Positions 45,131-56,007 are shown, counted from the stretch's first letter. The stretch is DNA of 64,000 nucleotides from Tepidaquicella sp964564635 (GCA_964564635.1 CAZMAR010000002.1:620001-684000), one strand, 5' to 3'. A program made the numbers and translations. The notes: generated from the letters alone by a model not told the origin.

Positions 45131-47911
45131 TTATTTTATTAGCACCATTCTTTTTGTTATCATCGTTTTTCCTGCTGTTAATCTGTAAAAGTATATCCCG
45201 GTTGTAAGATTTTCAGCATTCACCCTGAAGTGATACGAGCCAGCTTTTAAGAACTCATCTATTATAGTTAAGACCTCTCTACCCGTTATGTCAAAAATTT
45301 TTAATTTAACATTTTCTTCAATAGGACAGGATATATTTATTACTGTGTAATTATTGAAAGGATTTGGATAATTTTGACTTAATTCAAATTTATCAGGTAA
45401 TAGTATTTCAACAATACTGCTCAAATCAAAATATTGAAAATTGCCATTGTAATCTATTTGTTTTAATCTATATTTATATCTGCCTGCCTCAGGTTTTCTA
45501 TCCGTAAATTCATATTTGGATTGTGATTTTATTGTTCCTTTTCCTTCCACAAACCCAATTTTTTCCCATTCATTTTTATCAAGTGAATTCCTTTGAATTT
45601 CGAAACCAGAGTTATTTTCCTCTGATGAGGTTATCCATTTTAATATTACATTATTATTTTTTATTAAATAGTAAAATGATAAAAGTTCAACAGGTAAGGG
45701 AGAATCCTGAGAACTTGCAACCCAATATGAAAAACTTGTTGTATTTATAGTCATTGTTCGTGGATTGCTACCGGATACATTAAAACCATCTCCTTTTTTT
45801 ATCCATTGGTTACCATCTTCACTTACCCAAAATTCTGCAAGATTGGAACTTGAGAAATTTTTCCCATTATCTAAATCAGATAACCAGCTGTAAGTAACAT
45901 CCCTACCATTTACCGGTTGCGCTCCTACTGTAACCTGCCAGTGACATGCTATGCTTTGATTTCCATTTACAGAAACTATTCCGCAGGTGCCGGTTTTTCT
46001 GGTGATTGTTACATTACCGATATTATCAGTTCCAGCTGCAATATTGCAACTCAAAAAATCTATTGAACCAGTTCCAACAGAACGAGAGGACATTTCAGCA
46101 ACCCCAATTATTCTTGATGATGAGGATTCGCTTGGATTGGTTGCGGATGTTCCAAATGTAATTTTATAAGCATCATAAGGGCTTGTCGGGCCGGTATAAA
46201 GGATACCGTTGGTTAATGTTAATGAACCATTATTAATTTCCAAATTACTCCCTAAAAAAATTCCTGATGAATTATTAATTATCCAATTTATAGTTCCCGA
46301 TATAGTACCATTTTCCGTTATGGTTTGTTGTGTTGTTCCATTTAATACAATATTTGCGGTACCGTTTGTTCTTGTTATTGTGCCACCAGAATGAGTAAAA
46401 TTACCTTTACAATTTAGTGTACCTGTGTAACCATTTTTTTCTGCTATTATCAATGTTCCTCCACTAATTGTTACATCTCCATTAGAGGTAAATGTTCTAT
46501 TTCCTGATGCTTCAGACATCAGCACATAAGCTGTACCCCCGGTGATTTCGAGTGAACCAGCATTTTTGTCACCGTTTGTTAATATAAATCCTTTGCCCGT
46601 AATAGCGGATGTATTTTCAATTTTAAGTTTACCTGATATTGTTGCTCCAGATGCAAAGATTGAGTAATAATAATTTGTACCTGAATTTGTTGAACTGAAA
46701 GTAAAATTATTGAACGACTCATTTATAGCAAAAGTATGATAATAATTAGTTGAAAAATATTCAAGAACTTCACAGGTTCCGTTACTACCATATGAAGTAT
46801 AATCATTATAATAGGAACCTGAACCATTATTATTAGGATAAGAGGTAGAACTACTGCTTCTATACTTGAGGGTACCATTTATAGTAGTTCCTCCCGTTCT
46901 TCCGGTGAATGTACCCGCGCCACTTTGAATATCAAAAATTCCATCTACTATAAGTGTACCGGTAGTTCCAAGAGAAAAATCACCTGTATTCCAAGTTAGT
47001 GTTCCAGTTGATGATATGTTCAATGTTCCATTATTATTTAATGTCCCGTAATTATTTAAAGTTCCGCTTATGTTAATTGTTCCATTATTTGTTAATGTCT
47101 GTGATGAGTTTAAGCTATAAGTACCGCCGCTATAAACAGTCATTGTTTTTCCAGTAGCTACTGTAAATGAATTTGATGACATAGTTCCATATATATCAAT
47201 ATTACCATTAAAATTCAAAGTACCGGTGAAACTTCCCATACTCCAATTAACACCTGAACCAATTGTTAGAGTTCCACGGACTGTAAGTGGATTTGCACCA
47301 CTAGTTCCACTGCAATTCCATGTTCCACTTGCTGTCTGAAAGGATAAATTTCCGTATGTACGATTTGAATAACTAATGGCAGTACCTGCATCTATATATA
47401 CAAAATAGCTAGAACTATCTATTGTACAACTATTTAAGGGGGTAGAAACGCTTCTTGTTGTATTGTGAATATATGTTCCGCCATTACTGATTTTCCATGT
47501 TGCTGATGTATTAATACTCCATGCCCCAGATGACATTTTTAAGGTTCCGCCATTATGTATAACGAGGTCAAAATCAGAACCATTATTTAATGTTAATGTT
47601 GTACTTGATCCACTTACTGTTAAATATCCATAGATATTAACCTGGTCAAGTGTTATACTTGAATTTATAGTAATATTTGCATCACTTCTTATTTCAATTA
47701 CACCATCGCTGTATGTTGGATATGTGGAAACATCAACCCAGTTACCAGATTGATATTTTTGCCAAATGTTTGTTCCAGTCCAATTACCAGAAGCTCCTTC
47801 GCGTGTTCTATAGTCTCCTTCTGACTGACCGAATGAAAGTTCTACAAAGAGAATAAATAAAAATGATAATAGGAAATTTATTCTTTTAAGTAAAATTATT
47901 TCCATACCCAA
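45131..47911 (-). CDS. Large repetitive T9SS-sorted surface protein
   Basis: The 926-residue protein has a signal peptide (about 10-28) and a long, Asn/Thr/Ser/Gly-rich, beta-helix-like body built from short repeats (GTINISGTLNNYGTLNNNGT at about 278-297). It ends in the type IX sorting domain (NYPNPFNNYTVINI ... TKRMVLIK). Before the sorting domain a region VELLSFYYLIKNNNVILKW matches the segment that often precedes NYPNPFN in this group. It is probably a surface adhesin-like protein. Met3 is an alternative start to Met1. Confidence 0.88.
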   Translation of the reverse strand: MGMEIILLKRINFLLSFLFILFVELSFGQSEGDYRTREGASGNWTGTNIWQKYQSGNWVDVSTYPTYSDGVIEIRSDANITINSSITLDQVNIYGYLTVSGSSTTLTLNNGSDFDLVIHNGGTLKMSSGAWSINTSATWKISNGGTYIHNTTRSVSTPLNSCTIDSSSYFVYIDAGTAISYSNRTYGNLSFQTASGTWNCSGTSGANPLTVRGTLTIGSGVNWSMGSFTGTLNFNGNIDIYGTMSSNSFTVATGKTMTVYSGGTYSLNSSQTLTNNGTINISGTLNNYGTLNNNGTLNISSTGTLTWNTGDFSLGTTGTLIVDGIFDIQSGAGTFTGRTGGTTINGTLKYRSSSSTSYPNNNGSGSYYNDYTSYGSNGTCEVLEYFSTNYYHTFAINESFNNFTFSSTNSGTNYYYSIFASGATISGKLKIENTSAITGKGFILTNGDKNAGSLEITGGTAYVLMSEASGNRTFTSNGDVTISGGTLIIAEKNGYTGTLNCKGNFTHSGGTITRTNGTANIVLNGTTQQTITENGTISGTINWIINNSSGIFLGSNLEINNGSLTLTNGILYTGPTSPYDAYKITFGTSATNPSESSSSRIIGVAEMSSRSVGTGSIDFLSCNIAAGTDNIGNVTITRKTGTCGIVSVNGNQSIACHWQVTVGAQPVNGRDVTYSWLSDLDNGKNFSSSNLAEFWVSEDGNQWIKKGDGFNVSGSNPRTMTINTTSFSYWVASSQDSPLPVELLSFYYLIKNNNVILKWITSSEENNSGFEIQRNSLDKNEWEKIGFVEGKGTIKSQSKYEFTDRKPEAGRYKYRLKQIDYNGNFQYFDLSSIVEILLPDKFELSQNYPNPFNNYTVINISCPIEENVKLKIFDITGREVLTIIDEFLKAGSYHFRVNAENLTTGIYFYRLTAGKTMITKRMVLIK

Positions 47912-48185
47912 TACCGTTTATTTTTAATTTACTTTAAGATAAAAAAAAGTTTTACATGTATCAAGTAAAATATTTTCATTTTTTTAAACCGTTAAAAGGA
48001 AAAAATTAAATGATTAGTAAGAAGAAAAATCGATAGTAAAATTCACTTATATTAAAGAAATAATGATTTAGATTATTAACTAAATTTTATTAGTATTTGA
48101 ATTAAAAAAAATATGTTTTTTAATTGAAATATAAATTTAAAAGATATCTTTCTTAATTTGAGTGAGAAATTTTTTGTTACCCCTG
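47912..48185. other. AT-rich gap upstream of the T9SS gene
   Basis: About 270 bases between the T9SS gene start and tRNA-Glu, very AT-rich. The T9SS promoter and the tRNA-Glu 3' end lie here. I see no hairpin or ORF. Confidence 0.4.
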
Positions 48186-48257
48186 CGCTCCCAACGGGAT
48201 TCGAACCCGTGTCTTCACTGTGAAAGAGTGATGACCTAACCACTAGTCGATGGGAGC
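48186..48257 (-). tRNA. tRNA-Glu (TTC)
   Basis: On the minus strand a 72-base cloverleaf is complete: acceptor stem GCTCCCA/TGGGAGC, D arm GACT...GGTC, anticodon stem TCACT/AGTGA with loop CTTTCAC (anticodon TTC, glutamate), and T arm ACGGG-TTCGAAT-CCCGT. CCA is not encoded. Confidence 0.95.
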
Positions 48258-48306
48258 AGAATTTTAAACATTAAATATAACTATTATATTAAATATTTAC
48301 AATAAC

Positions 48307-48666
48307 TTAATTTTCCTCTGGTCTTAGATAAATTACTATATTATTTAGTTGCAGAGAGGTAATCAAAATACGTATACTTTTGGTTATATATCCTGATTTA
48401 TTAACAGTTAAATTAAAATATGCTGCAGATGATGGTAAATGTATATCAGTCATTTTAAAAAAGCCATTAGAGTCTGTATAAGCGAGAAAGTTTTCTGGAC
48501 TTAAATACACCTGTGCTGCTTCTATTGGCTTGTCATTACTTGAGTCTCTAACATAACCCTGTAAAATCGCTCTATAATCTGCCTGCTTTATATCTTCACA
48601 GGAAAAAAGTATTATACTGATTATAAGAACAACTAAACCTGGTATTACGATTCTTATTTTTGTCAT
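48307..48666 (-). CDS. Small lipoprotein with carboxypeptidase-regulatory-like domain
   Basis: The 119-residue protein has a lipoprotein signal (FSC, C23) and one beta-sandwich of the carboxypeptidase-regulatory-like type: LQGYVRDSSNDKPIEAAQVYL, then YTDSNGFFKM and YFNLTVNKSGYITKS. Such domains are common in Bacteroidota surface proteins but do not reveal a substrate. It stands 47 bases downstream of the MFS gene start region and is transcribed leftward. Confidence 0.75.
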   Translation of the reverse strand: MTKIRIVIPGLVVLIISIILFSCEDIKQADYRAILQGYVRDSSNDKPIEAAQVYLSPENFLAYTDSNGFFKMTDIHLPSSAAYFNLTVNKSGYITKSIRILITSLQLNNIVIYLRPEEN

Positions 48667-48712
48667 ATCATAATATGGTTTATTAGTATAACAAATTTCA
48701 ATTTAATAAAAT

Positions 48713-50188
48713 TTATTTTTTATTTAAAGAACCTTTTTCAAGTCCATGAGCATGAGGTCCACTTTCATTTTTCTTTAACATAAACGCAAAGAATAAGCCG
48801 AGGAATCCAAGAATTGAAAATATCCACATTCCGGGATTGTATCCGGTAGGATTTTCTGCGCTTGCCCCTGCAGCATCATTTGCAAAACCAATCAGTAAAT
48901 TAAATAATGTAAGCCCTATATTTTGTATCATAGTCATAAGTCCATAAGCGGTTCCAAGTTTTGAAGACTCAACTACTATTGCAACTGAGGGCCACATAAC
49001 AGCAGGGACAAGTGAAAATGCAAGTCCCATAATTGACATAGGAATAATGAGATGCAGAGGCACCCCAAATAATGTATTAATACCGGTGAATCCAATTAAA
49101 TTTATTTTATAAGCCATTAACAAATATACAGGAATAATTAAAAGTGAACCAATCATCATTAATATGGATCTTTTTCCAATTTTATCTGCAAGCAATCCAA
49201 ATAGTGGGGTAAAAAACATAGCAGAGAAAGTAAGAATGCTTGATAAGGCACCCCCAGTTTCTCTTGTTGTACCGTGAGCTTCTATAAAAAATTTAACCGC
49301 AAAGGTCTGGAATGGAAACATCGCTGAATAAAAAGTAACACAGAGTAAAACAATAAACCAGAAGGAAGGAGAAAAAGATTTATATTTCAGAAATGTTATT
49401 GCAAGAATCATAATAAATAGTAATGCCTGTAACTCCAAATCTATAGAAAACTGATTAACTCTTGGAGTAACAAAATATAAAATGGAAACGATTACTGAAA
49501 CAAATACAAGTACCCTCGTGGAACTGAAATTAAATATATCTGAAAAGTTAATTTTATCCTGACCCCCTTCTTCTTGCATAGTAAATTTCTTTCGGGCACT
49601 ACTATCAATCACATAGAAAACAACTAAGAATAATACAGCCAGAATTCCAGCGGCAGCAGAAATAAGCAGAGGGGATTGCCAGTAATTGTATAACCCTTTT
49701 GCAAGTGTTGGGGAATTTAAAGCAAGAAAGGAACCTAATCTTGCAATTGTTAAGTTTAAGCCAAAGGCAAAAGAGAGTTCTTTACCTTTGAACCAAACTG
49801 CGATAACAGTGGTAATTCCGACAATCATAGATTCCGCGCCGAGTCCGAAAATCAATCTTCCGATAGCCATTAGAATTATATTTCCTTTAAGAGCAGTAAT
49901 AATTGCGCCAAACATAACCAGAAAAGAAAATAACAAAGATGCCTTTCGTGTACCGATTCTATCAATAATCATACCTCCGATTAGAACCATAATAACATTT
50001 GGGAAACTGTATATGGCTTGTAATAAACCAATCTGTGAATCAGAAAAGCCAAGTTGGGAACTGAGCAAATCAGCAAGTGGGCTGATACTATCATAGATGT
50101 AATAATTCCCAAACATAGCAAGACTGATCAAGGCAAGAACAAGCCATCTTAAGCTTTTTGGTGGTTCTCTTTTTTCTTGTTCTGTCAT
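48713..50188 (-). CDS. MFS family transporter
   Basis: The 491-residue protein has about 12-14 membrane helices and the MFS motif A after the second helix (GGMIIDRIGTRKAS), repeated in the second half (GLLADKIGKRS). The second-half loop is long. It resembles the oxalate/formate and nitrate-like branches of MFS only weakly, so the substrate is open. It is divergent from nothing and lies 56 bases downstream of the M2-type peptidase gene, in the same direction. Confidence 0.82.
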   Translation of the reverse strand: MTEQEKREPPKSLRWLVLALISLAMFGNYYIYDSISPLADLLSSQLGFSDSQIGLLQAIYSFPNVIMVLIGGMIIDRIGTRKASLLFSFLVMFGAIITALKGNIILMAIGRLIFGLGAESMIVGITTVIAVWFKGKELSFAFGLNLTIARLGSFLALNSPTLAKGLYNYWQSPLLISAAAGILAVLFLVVFYVIDSSARKKFTMQEEGGQDKINFSDIFNFSSTRVLVFVSVIVSILYFVTPRVNQFSIDLELQALLFIMILAITFLKYKSFSPSFWFIVLLCVTFYSAMFPFQTFAVKFFIEAHGTTRETGGALSSILTFSAMFFTPLFGLLADKIGKRSILMMIGSLLIIPVYLLMAYKINLIGFTGINTLFGVPLHLIIPMSIMGLAFSLVPAVMWPSVAIVVESSKLGTAYGLMTMIQNIGLTLFNLLIGFANDAAGASAENPTGYNPGMWIFSILGFLGLFFAFMLKKNESGPHAHGLEKGSLNKK

Positions 50189-50244
50189 AACTTAACAAAT
50201 AAAATTTTCAGGAACTTTTTATAAAATTAATAATGAATTAGATT

Positions 50245-51945
50245 CTAATTTACAAATTGCTTTGCATAATACTTTGGTGTAAGTTTTTCTCCTGTTGCTT
50301 TTTCTATCATTATATCCCAGAAATATTTTGCACCGGGAGAGAACACCTTTTCTTTTAAATACTCTCCAACTTCTTTATTATTTTTAAAACTTTGATTTAT
50401 TAAATCGTCTGATTTCAATATATTTTTTACAATATAATTTTGCAGTTGTGAAGCCAGCAATTCACCAAGTAAATAATTGTGATAGTAACATGGTACAGTA
50501 GCAATATGTATTTTTGATGCCCAATCTGGTTGGTTTCTACCTTCAGGTTTTTTTATCATTTGGTATTTTTCAACTAAATCCCACCATAGTTTATTTAAAT
50601 CCTGGTCAGGATTTTCATACATACCTTTTTCAAATCTGAACATAACCTGCGACCAACGGCTGAAAACTAATTGTTGTAATCGAAGAGATTTATAGCAATC
50701 ATCTTTAATTTTATTATATTCTTCTTCACTTATTCCCAGAATATCTTTTATCCATTTTGCATTTGTTGCCATTCTACCAAAAAGTTGTGCTATAGCTTCT
50801 GTTGTAAATGTATGTGCAGGGTCTCTTAAAGAAAAAGGTAATTGCCTATCAATAAATTTATCATAAACAGCATGGCCATATTCATGGAGCATTGTATTCA
50901 TCCACTTTTCATTTGGCTTGATATTGCATAAAACTCTTATATCTCCTTCATTATCTATATCAGTGCAAAATGCATGTTGATTTTTTCCGGGTTTTTCATA
51001 TAAATCACTTTTTGTTATTAAATCATCAATTGGCAATCCTATTCCGCTGTAATATTCAGAAGTTAGTTTTACTAAATCTTTATCTTTATAAAATGCATCA
51101 AGGTCTACTTTATAAATTTTTGGTGCTTCCTGAAAAAATCTATTCTGATAATGCCATGGCATTAATTCATCTTTTGAAATTTTATATCTTTCCGTGAAAT
51201 ATTTATCTATATTTTCTTTTTCTTTTGCAAAAGCATCTTTAGTTAATACATCAAGTTCATCAAAAAGTTTTAGTATTTCAGTCGGGTCTTGTTCTCTTAA
51301 TTTTAAACTCATTTCATGATAGTTGTTAAAACCAAGTTTCTTTGCAATTTCGTTCCTCATTTTAACAAGTTGCTTTATATCTTCAGCAACCACAGTCCCT
51401 ATTTTCTTATGAGCTTCCCAGGCAGCCTGTAATTCTTTTGAATTTGTTGATTTAGTTAATATTTCTTCTATTTCATTATCTGTAAGTTTTTTCCCGTTAA
51501 CCTCAGCTCTGAAATTTGTGTATTTTTGTTCTATCTCATTTTGTAATTTATTTACTGCATTCAGTAATGAGGTATCAATCTGGTTGCCCAGAAAAGCAAG
51601 ATACAAAACTTCCAATTGCCTTTTGTCAATTTCATCTTTTATTGCTTCGGATTCTTTAAACTTTTTTAGCTTTTCGAATGACTCTTTATCAGAAAAGAGT
51701 GCTGTGATTTTATTTTGAAGTTCCAGAGTTTTATCAAAATCTTCCTTCTTTCCTGATATGGAGGCATTCCAATAAGAAATATTTGCTTCTTTATATAGTG
51801 GAATGTATTTTGATTCCCAGTTTTTTATAAATTCTTTAAATTCTTTGTTCACCTGTTCTTCCTTTTTAGAACTACACGAAGAGATTAATAAAGAAAATAC
51901 CAGTACCACTATTAAAACGAAAATTTTTGGGATTTGGGTTTTCAT
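50245..51945 (-). CDS. M2-family (peptidyl-dipeptidase A-like) metallopeptidase lipoprotein
   Basis: The 566-residue protein has a lipoprotein signal (ISSC, C24), a helical body and the zinc motif HEYGH (H354-H358) with the third ligand in TTEAIAQLFGRM (E383), the arrangement of the M2/ACE family. It should remove C-terminal dipeptides from oligopeptides outside the cytosol. An M3 relative is the alternative. The peptide transporters are divergently transcribed 175 bases away, which supports a role in peptide use. Confidence 0.85.
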   Translation of the reverse strand: MKTQIPKIFVLIVVLVFSLLISSCSSKKEEQVNKEFKEFIKNWESKYIPLYKEANISYWNASISGKKEDFDKTLELQNKITALFSDKESFEKLKKFKESEAIKDEIDKRQLEVLYLAFLGNQIDTSLLNAVNKLQNEIEQKYTNFRAEVNGKKLTDNEIEEILTKSTNSKELQAAWEAHKKIGTVVAEDIKQLVKMRNEIAKKLGFNNYHEMSLKLREQDPTEILKLFDELDVLTKDAFAKEKENIDKYFTERYKISKDELMPWHYQNRFFQEAPKIYKVDLDAFYKDKDLVKLTSEYYSGIGLPIDDLITKSDLYEKPGKNQHAFCTDIDNEGDIRVLCNIKPNEKWMNTMLHEYGHAVYDKFIDRQLPFSLRDPAHTFTTEAIAQLFGRMATNAKWIKDILGISEEEYNKIKDDCYKSLRLQQLVFSRWSQVMFRFEKGMYENPDQDLNKLWWDLVEKYQMIKKPEGRNQPDWASKIHIATVPCYYHNYLLGELLASQLQNYIVKNILKSDDLINQSFKNNKEVGEYLKEKVFSPGAKYFWDIMIEKATGEKLTPKYYAKQFVN

Positions 51946-52120
51946 AATAAGATTGGTTTAATTTATGCATTAACAAAAAAAACATATTTAGTTGAAAGTT
52001 TCAATTTAAAAAAATTTTTCTATTTACATAATTAAGCATTTGAATAAGTAAAATATAATTCCTATTTTCACAAATTATGAAATTTTTAAATGGCTATTTT
52101 ATTAACTAAAATAATTTTAA
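51946..52120. other. Divergent promoter region of the peptide-use locus
   Basis: 175 AT-rich bases separate the leftward peptidase from the rightward peptide transporters. Both promoters should lie here. I could not find a confident -7/-33 pair or an operator. Confidence 0.4.
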
Positions 52121-53812
52121 ATGTTTAAAGGACATCCAAAAGGGTTATATGTTCTTGCATTATCTAATATGGGCGAAAGATTCGGATATTACACAATGCT
52201 TGCTATTTTTACTTTATTTATTGAGTCAAAGCTTGGATTATCTGAATCTCAAATTGGTCAGGTATGGGGAATTTTCCTCGCTGCTGTGTATGCTTTACCT
52301 TTAGTCGGAGGTTTCATTGCGGATAGATTAGGCTACGGAAAAGTTGTTATAGTAGGAATTGTTACAATGTTTATTGGTTACTTGTTACTTTCATATCCGC
52401 CAGCTGGAACGGTTCTTTTATTTGCCTCTCTTTTTATTATTGCTCTCGGGACGGGTTTATTCAAAGGCAATATGGTGGTGCTGCTCGGAAATTTATATGA
52501 AGATGAAAAGTACAGAAAGTTACAGGATACGGCCTTCAATATTTATTATATGGGAATTAATGTTGGAGCTTTCTTTGCACCATTTGCTGCTACGGGTATG
52601 AGAAATTTATTCTTATCTTTCGATAACTTTGTATATGATGCAAGAATTCCAAGATTAGCACACAGTTTTCTAAAAGACCCTACGGGGCTTCCACACGAGT
52701 CGTTAACAGAATTAACGAAAATTGCTCAAACACAAACAGGCAATCAAGCAGTCGATTTATTAACATTTTGTAAGGATTATCTTCACTCTTTGAGCTCTGC
52801 ATATAATATGGGTTTTGTTGTTGCTGCTGCAGCAATTGTACTTTCTTTTATTATTTTTATCTCTTTTAAAAAATATTTTAAACATGCAGACTATTTACAC
52901 AAAAAGACTACTCAAGTTGGTTCAAAGATAGAACTTACTCCACAACAAACGAAGGAACGAATTATTGCTTTAATTCTTGTCTTTATAACTGTGATATTCT
53001 TCTGGATGGCATTCCACCAAAACGGACTTGTCTTAACATTATTTGCGAAAAATTATACGGTTGGTATAGTAAACAGAATAAATTATATCCTGTTTGACCT
53101 GCCCGCTTTGATTTCTTTAATTGCTGTTATAATGGGAATTATATTCCTTATTCTTAAAAGTTCTACCTCAGTTAGAAGGGTTATTGGACTTATTTTATTT
53201 ATTGTAGGTGCAGTTGTGCTATATTTACGATACACAGAATTTCATGATATTAACAGAATAGACCCCGAAACTTTTCAGGCATTCAATCCAATATTTGTAG
53301 TATTTCTTACACCTGTTGTTGTTAGTTTCTTTGGTATGATGATGAGAAAAGGAAAGGAGATTTCTTCGCCAAAGAAAATTGGAATTGGTATGCTTATTGC
53401 AGCTTTGGCTTATGTTATTCTTGTTATTGTTTCTTTAGTTGGAAAGAATGGTGAGATGCTTGATAGTCCGAAATATATTTTTGAAACAACAAAGGGGTCT
53501 GTATCAGATGTATTAGTATCTCCATATTGGTTAATTTCTACTTATTTCACATTAACAATAGCAGAACTATTTTTAAGTCCAATGGGGCTTTCTTTTGTTG
53601 CAAAAGTGGCTCCTCCCAACCTTAAAGGACTTATGCAGGGTGGTTGGTTATTTGCAACTGCTTTAGGTAATTATCTATCAGGGGTAATTGCAATTCCTTA
53701 TAGAAACTGGGAACTCTGGCAAACATTTACATTACTTGTAATCACTTCTTTAATATCGGCAGTATTTATATTTTCGATTTTAAAAAGACTTGAATCTGCA
53801 ACAAAAACATAA
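52121..53812 (+). CDS. POT family proton-coupled oligopeptide transporter
   Basis: The 563-residue protein has about 14 membrane helices and the POT signature ExxERF at the start of helix 1 (MGERFGYY, residues 17-24), GGFIADRLGYGKV after helix 2, and FNIYYMGINVGAF of the FYxxINxG type. It would import di- and tripeptides with protons. It ends 14 bases before the OPT gene, and both feed the PepT peptidase next door. Confidence 0.93.
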   Translation: MFKGHPKGLYVLALSNMGERFGYYTMLAIFTLFIESKLGLSESQIGQVWGIFLAAVYALPLVGGFIADRLGYGKVVIVGIVTMFIGYLLLSYPPAGTVLLFASLFIIALGTGLFKGNMVVLLGNLYEDEKYRKLQDTAFNIYYMGINVGAFFAPFAATGMRNLFLSFDNFVYDARIPRLAHSFLKDPTGLPHESLTELTKIAQTQTGNQAVDLLTFCKDYLHSLSSAYNMGFVVAAAAIVLSFIIFISFKKYFKHADYLHKKTTQVGSKIELTPQQTKERIIALILVFITVIFFWMAFHQNGLVLTLFAKNYTVGIVNRINYILFDLPALISLIAVIMGIIFLILKSSTSVRRVIGLILFIVGAVVLYLRYTEFHDINRIDPETFQAFNPIFVVFLTPVVVSFFGMMMRKGKEISSPKKIGIGMLIAALAYVILVIVSLVGKNGEMLDSPKYIFETTKGSVSDVLVSPYWLISTYFTLTIAELFLSPMGLSFVAKVAPPNLKGLMQGGWLFATALGNYLSGVIAIPYRNWELWQTFTLLVITSLISAVFIFSILKRLESATKT

Positions 53813-53826
53813 AAAGGAGAATAATA

Positions 53827-55941
53827 ATGAATAATGAACAAAACGAAGTAATAAAAGGGCTTCCGGAGAATGCTTACAGGGAGTTAAAGCCTGGAGAAGT
53901 ATATGAACCGATTATGTCTCCAACAAAAGTATTCCCCGAAGTTACAGTTTATTCAGTACTTTTTGGATTACTTATGGCTGTTATTTTTTCTGCTGCAGCG
54001 GCTTATGCTGGTTTAAAAATTGGACAGGTATTTGAAGCTGCAATTCCAATCGCTATCATAGCCGTTGGTGCTTCTGCGGCAATGAAAAAAGGTGGTGCAC
54101 TTGGCCAAAATGTGATTATTCAGTCTATTGGAGCAAGTTCCGGTGTGATAGTAGCAGGTGCTATTTTTACTATTCCTGCTTTATATATTTTACAACATAA
54201 ATACCCGGATATACAGGTTAACTTTTTCCAAATTTTCTTTTCTTCACTTCTTGGTGGTATACTGGGAATTTTATTCCTGATTCCATTCAGAAAGTATTTT
54301 GTAAAAGAGATGCATGGAAAATTTCCATTCCCGGAGGCAACTGCGACCACTGAAATTCTTGTTACCGGCGAAAAGGGTGGAAAACAGGCTAATATACTTA
54401 TTATTAGTGGACTAATTGGTGGAATTTATGACTTTTTATTTAGTTCACTTCGATTATGGGATGATGTTGTAACAACACGCATTTTACCCTACGGACACGA
54501 ATTGGCTGATAAAGTAAAAATGGTTTTTAAGCTTAATGTTAGTTCTTTGATTTTTAGTTTCGGATACCTTGTAGGATTAAGATTTTCTACTATAATTGCT
54601 GTTGGTTCAATGTTTTCCTGGCTTGTATTAATCCCTTTGATTGCTAATATTCCAGGTGGAACTTTTACCGATTCCAAAGGGCAAGTATTAGCGTTTGCAA
54701 CACAATCACCTGAAATTATTTTTAAGGAATATGTTAGATTTATTGGTATCGGAGCAATTGCAATGGCTGGTATTATAGGTATTTTAAGATCTTCTAAGGT
54801 AATTGCTGATGCTTTTAAACTTGCTGTTGGAAGTTTCAGTAAATCACATTCTGATACTGCCGTTGAAGAGTTAAGAACACAAAAAGATATTAAAATGAAT
54901 TTCGTTTTGATGTTTATTTTGCTCACTGCTGTAGCAATTTTCGTGTTTTTAATTCTTGGCGTGAAAGTAACATTATTGCAGGCATTGGTTGCATTAGCAA
55001 CTATATTAATTGTTTCCTTTTTATTTACTACGGTTGCAGCAAATGCTATTGCTATTGTTGGAACGAACCCGGTTTCAGGAATGACTTTAATGACTTTGAT
55101 TTTATCATCATTCATACTTGTTGGAGTCGGACTAAAAGGTTGGCAAGGAATGGTTAGTTCTATGATTATTGGTGGTATTGTTTGTACGGCACTATCGATG
55201 GCTGGGGGCTTTATAACGGATTTAAAAATTGGATATTGGCTTGGTTCTTCACCATATAAACAACAATCTTGGAAATTTCTTGGTACTTTATTATCTGCTG
55301 CTACTGTTGGATTTGTTATTTTTATTCTTGCAAATTCTTATGGATTTACATCTGATGATTATCTTACTAATCAGAATATATTAACCAAAGAGCAAATAGA
55401 ATCTGTTAAGAATAATACAGCAACACCTGAAATTGTTGCAAAGTATGAGCAAGAGACAAAAAATGCTAAACCCCTTGTTGCTCCACAAGCAAATACAATG
55501 GCTGCAGTGATTGAGCCTCTCATGATGAAAGGAGCATCTTTTAATTGGATTTTATTTATTGTTGGTGCTGTTATGTCGGTGCTTATGTATTTCATTGGGA
55601 TTTCTCCGCTTGCATTTGCTCTGGGAATGTTTATTCCACTTGATTTAAATACACCACTTCTGGTAGGTGGTCTTATTGCTCATTTTGTTAAAAAGAGTTC
55701 TAAAGATGAAAATCTTGTTAAGGCTCGATATAATCGTGGAAATTTAATTGCATCTGGATTTATCGCTGGTGCTGCTATTTTTGGAGTTATAGGTGCTTTA
55801 CTCTTATTCTTTGGTGTTGATCTAAATTTGAAAGTCTGGGGTGATAATGAAAGTGGTCCTCAGATTCTTGCATTTTTCACTTTTGTTTTACTGATTTGTT
55901 ACTTTATTTGGGATACTTATAGAGCCAAAGCAGATGAGTAA
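53827..55941 (+). CDS. OPT family oligopeptide transporter
   Basis: The 704-residue protein has about 16 membrane helices with OPT family features: AAAAYAGLKIGQVFEAAIP (about 55-73), KFPFPEATATTEIL, and NPVSGMTLMTLI in the second half. The family imports oligopeptides or metal-chelate compounds. A Shine-Dalgarno (AAAGGAG) lies 8 bases upstream and only 14 bases separate it from the POT gene, so the two are co-transcribed. Confidence 0.92.
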   Translation: MNNEQNEVIKGLPENAYRELKPGEVYEPIMSPTKVFPEVTVYSVLFGLLMAVIFSAAAAYAGLKIGQVFEAAIPIAIIAVGASAAMKKGGALGQNVIIQSIGASSGVIVAGAIFTIPALYILQHKYPDIQVNFFQIFFSSLLGGILGILFLIPFRKYFVKEMHGKFPFPEATATTEILVTGEKGGKQANILIISGLIGGIYDFLFSSLRLWDDVVTTRILPYGHELADKVKMVFKLNVSSLIFSFGYLVGLRFSTIIAVGSMFSWLVLIPLIANIPGGTFTDSKGQVLAFATQSPEIIFKEYVRFIGIGAIAMAGIIGILRSSKVIADAFKLAVGSFSKSHSDTAVEELRTQKDIKMNFVLMFILLTAVAIFVFLILGVKVTLLQALVALATILIVSFLFTTVAANAIAIVGTNPVSGMTLMTLILSSFILVGVGLKGWQGMVSSMIIGGIVCTALSMAGGFITDLKIGYWLGSSPYKQQSWKFLGTLLSAATVGFVIFILANSYGFTSDDYLTNQNILTKEQIESVKNNTATPEIVAKYEQETKNAKPLVAPQANTMAAVIEPLMMKGASFNWILFIVGAVMSVLMYFIGISPLAFALGMFIPLDLNTPLLVGGLIAHFVKKSSKDENLVKARYNRGNLIASGFIAGAAIFGVIGALLLFFGVDLNLKVWGDNESGPQILAFFTFVLLICYFIWDTYRAKADE

Positions 55942-56007
55942 AAATTTTGTTTATATGAATTGATTTATTTTCAATATAGTATCTTTATTAATTAAAACAA
56001 TAAACCT

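Noticed and set aside
45131..47911. Repeats in the large T9SS gene as a CRISPR or DNA repeat array
   Set aside because: The repetition is in the protein (short Asn/Gly/Thr units) with variable codons. No regular spacers or cas genes are present.
54489..55115. 208-codon minus-strand open frame inside the OPT transporter gene
   Set aside because: It is a shadow of a long real gene in another frame: no signal, motif or ribosome-binding site supports it, and the plus-strand protein is clear.
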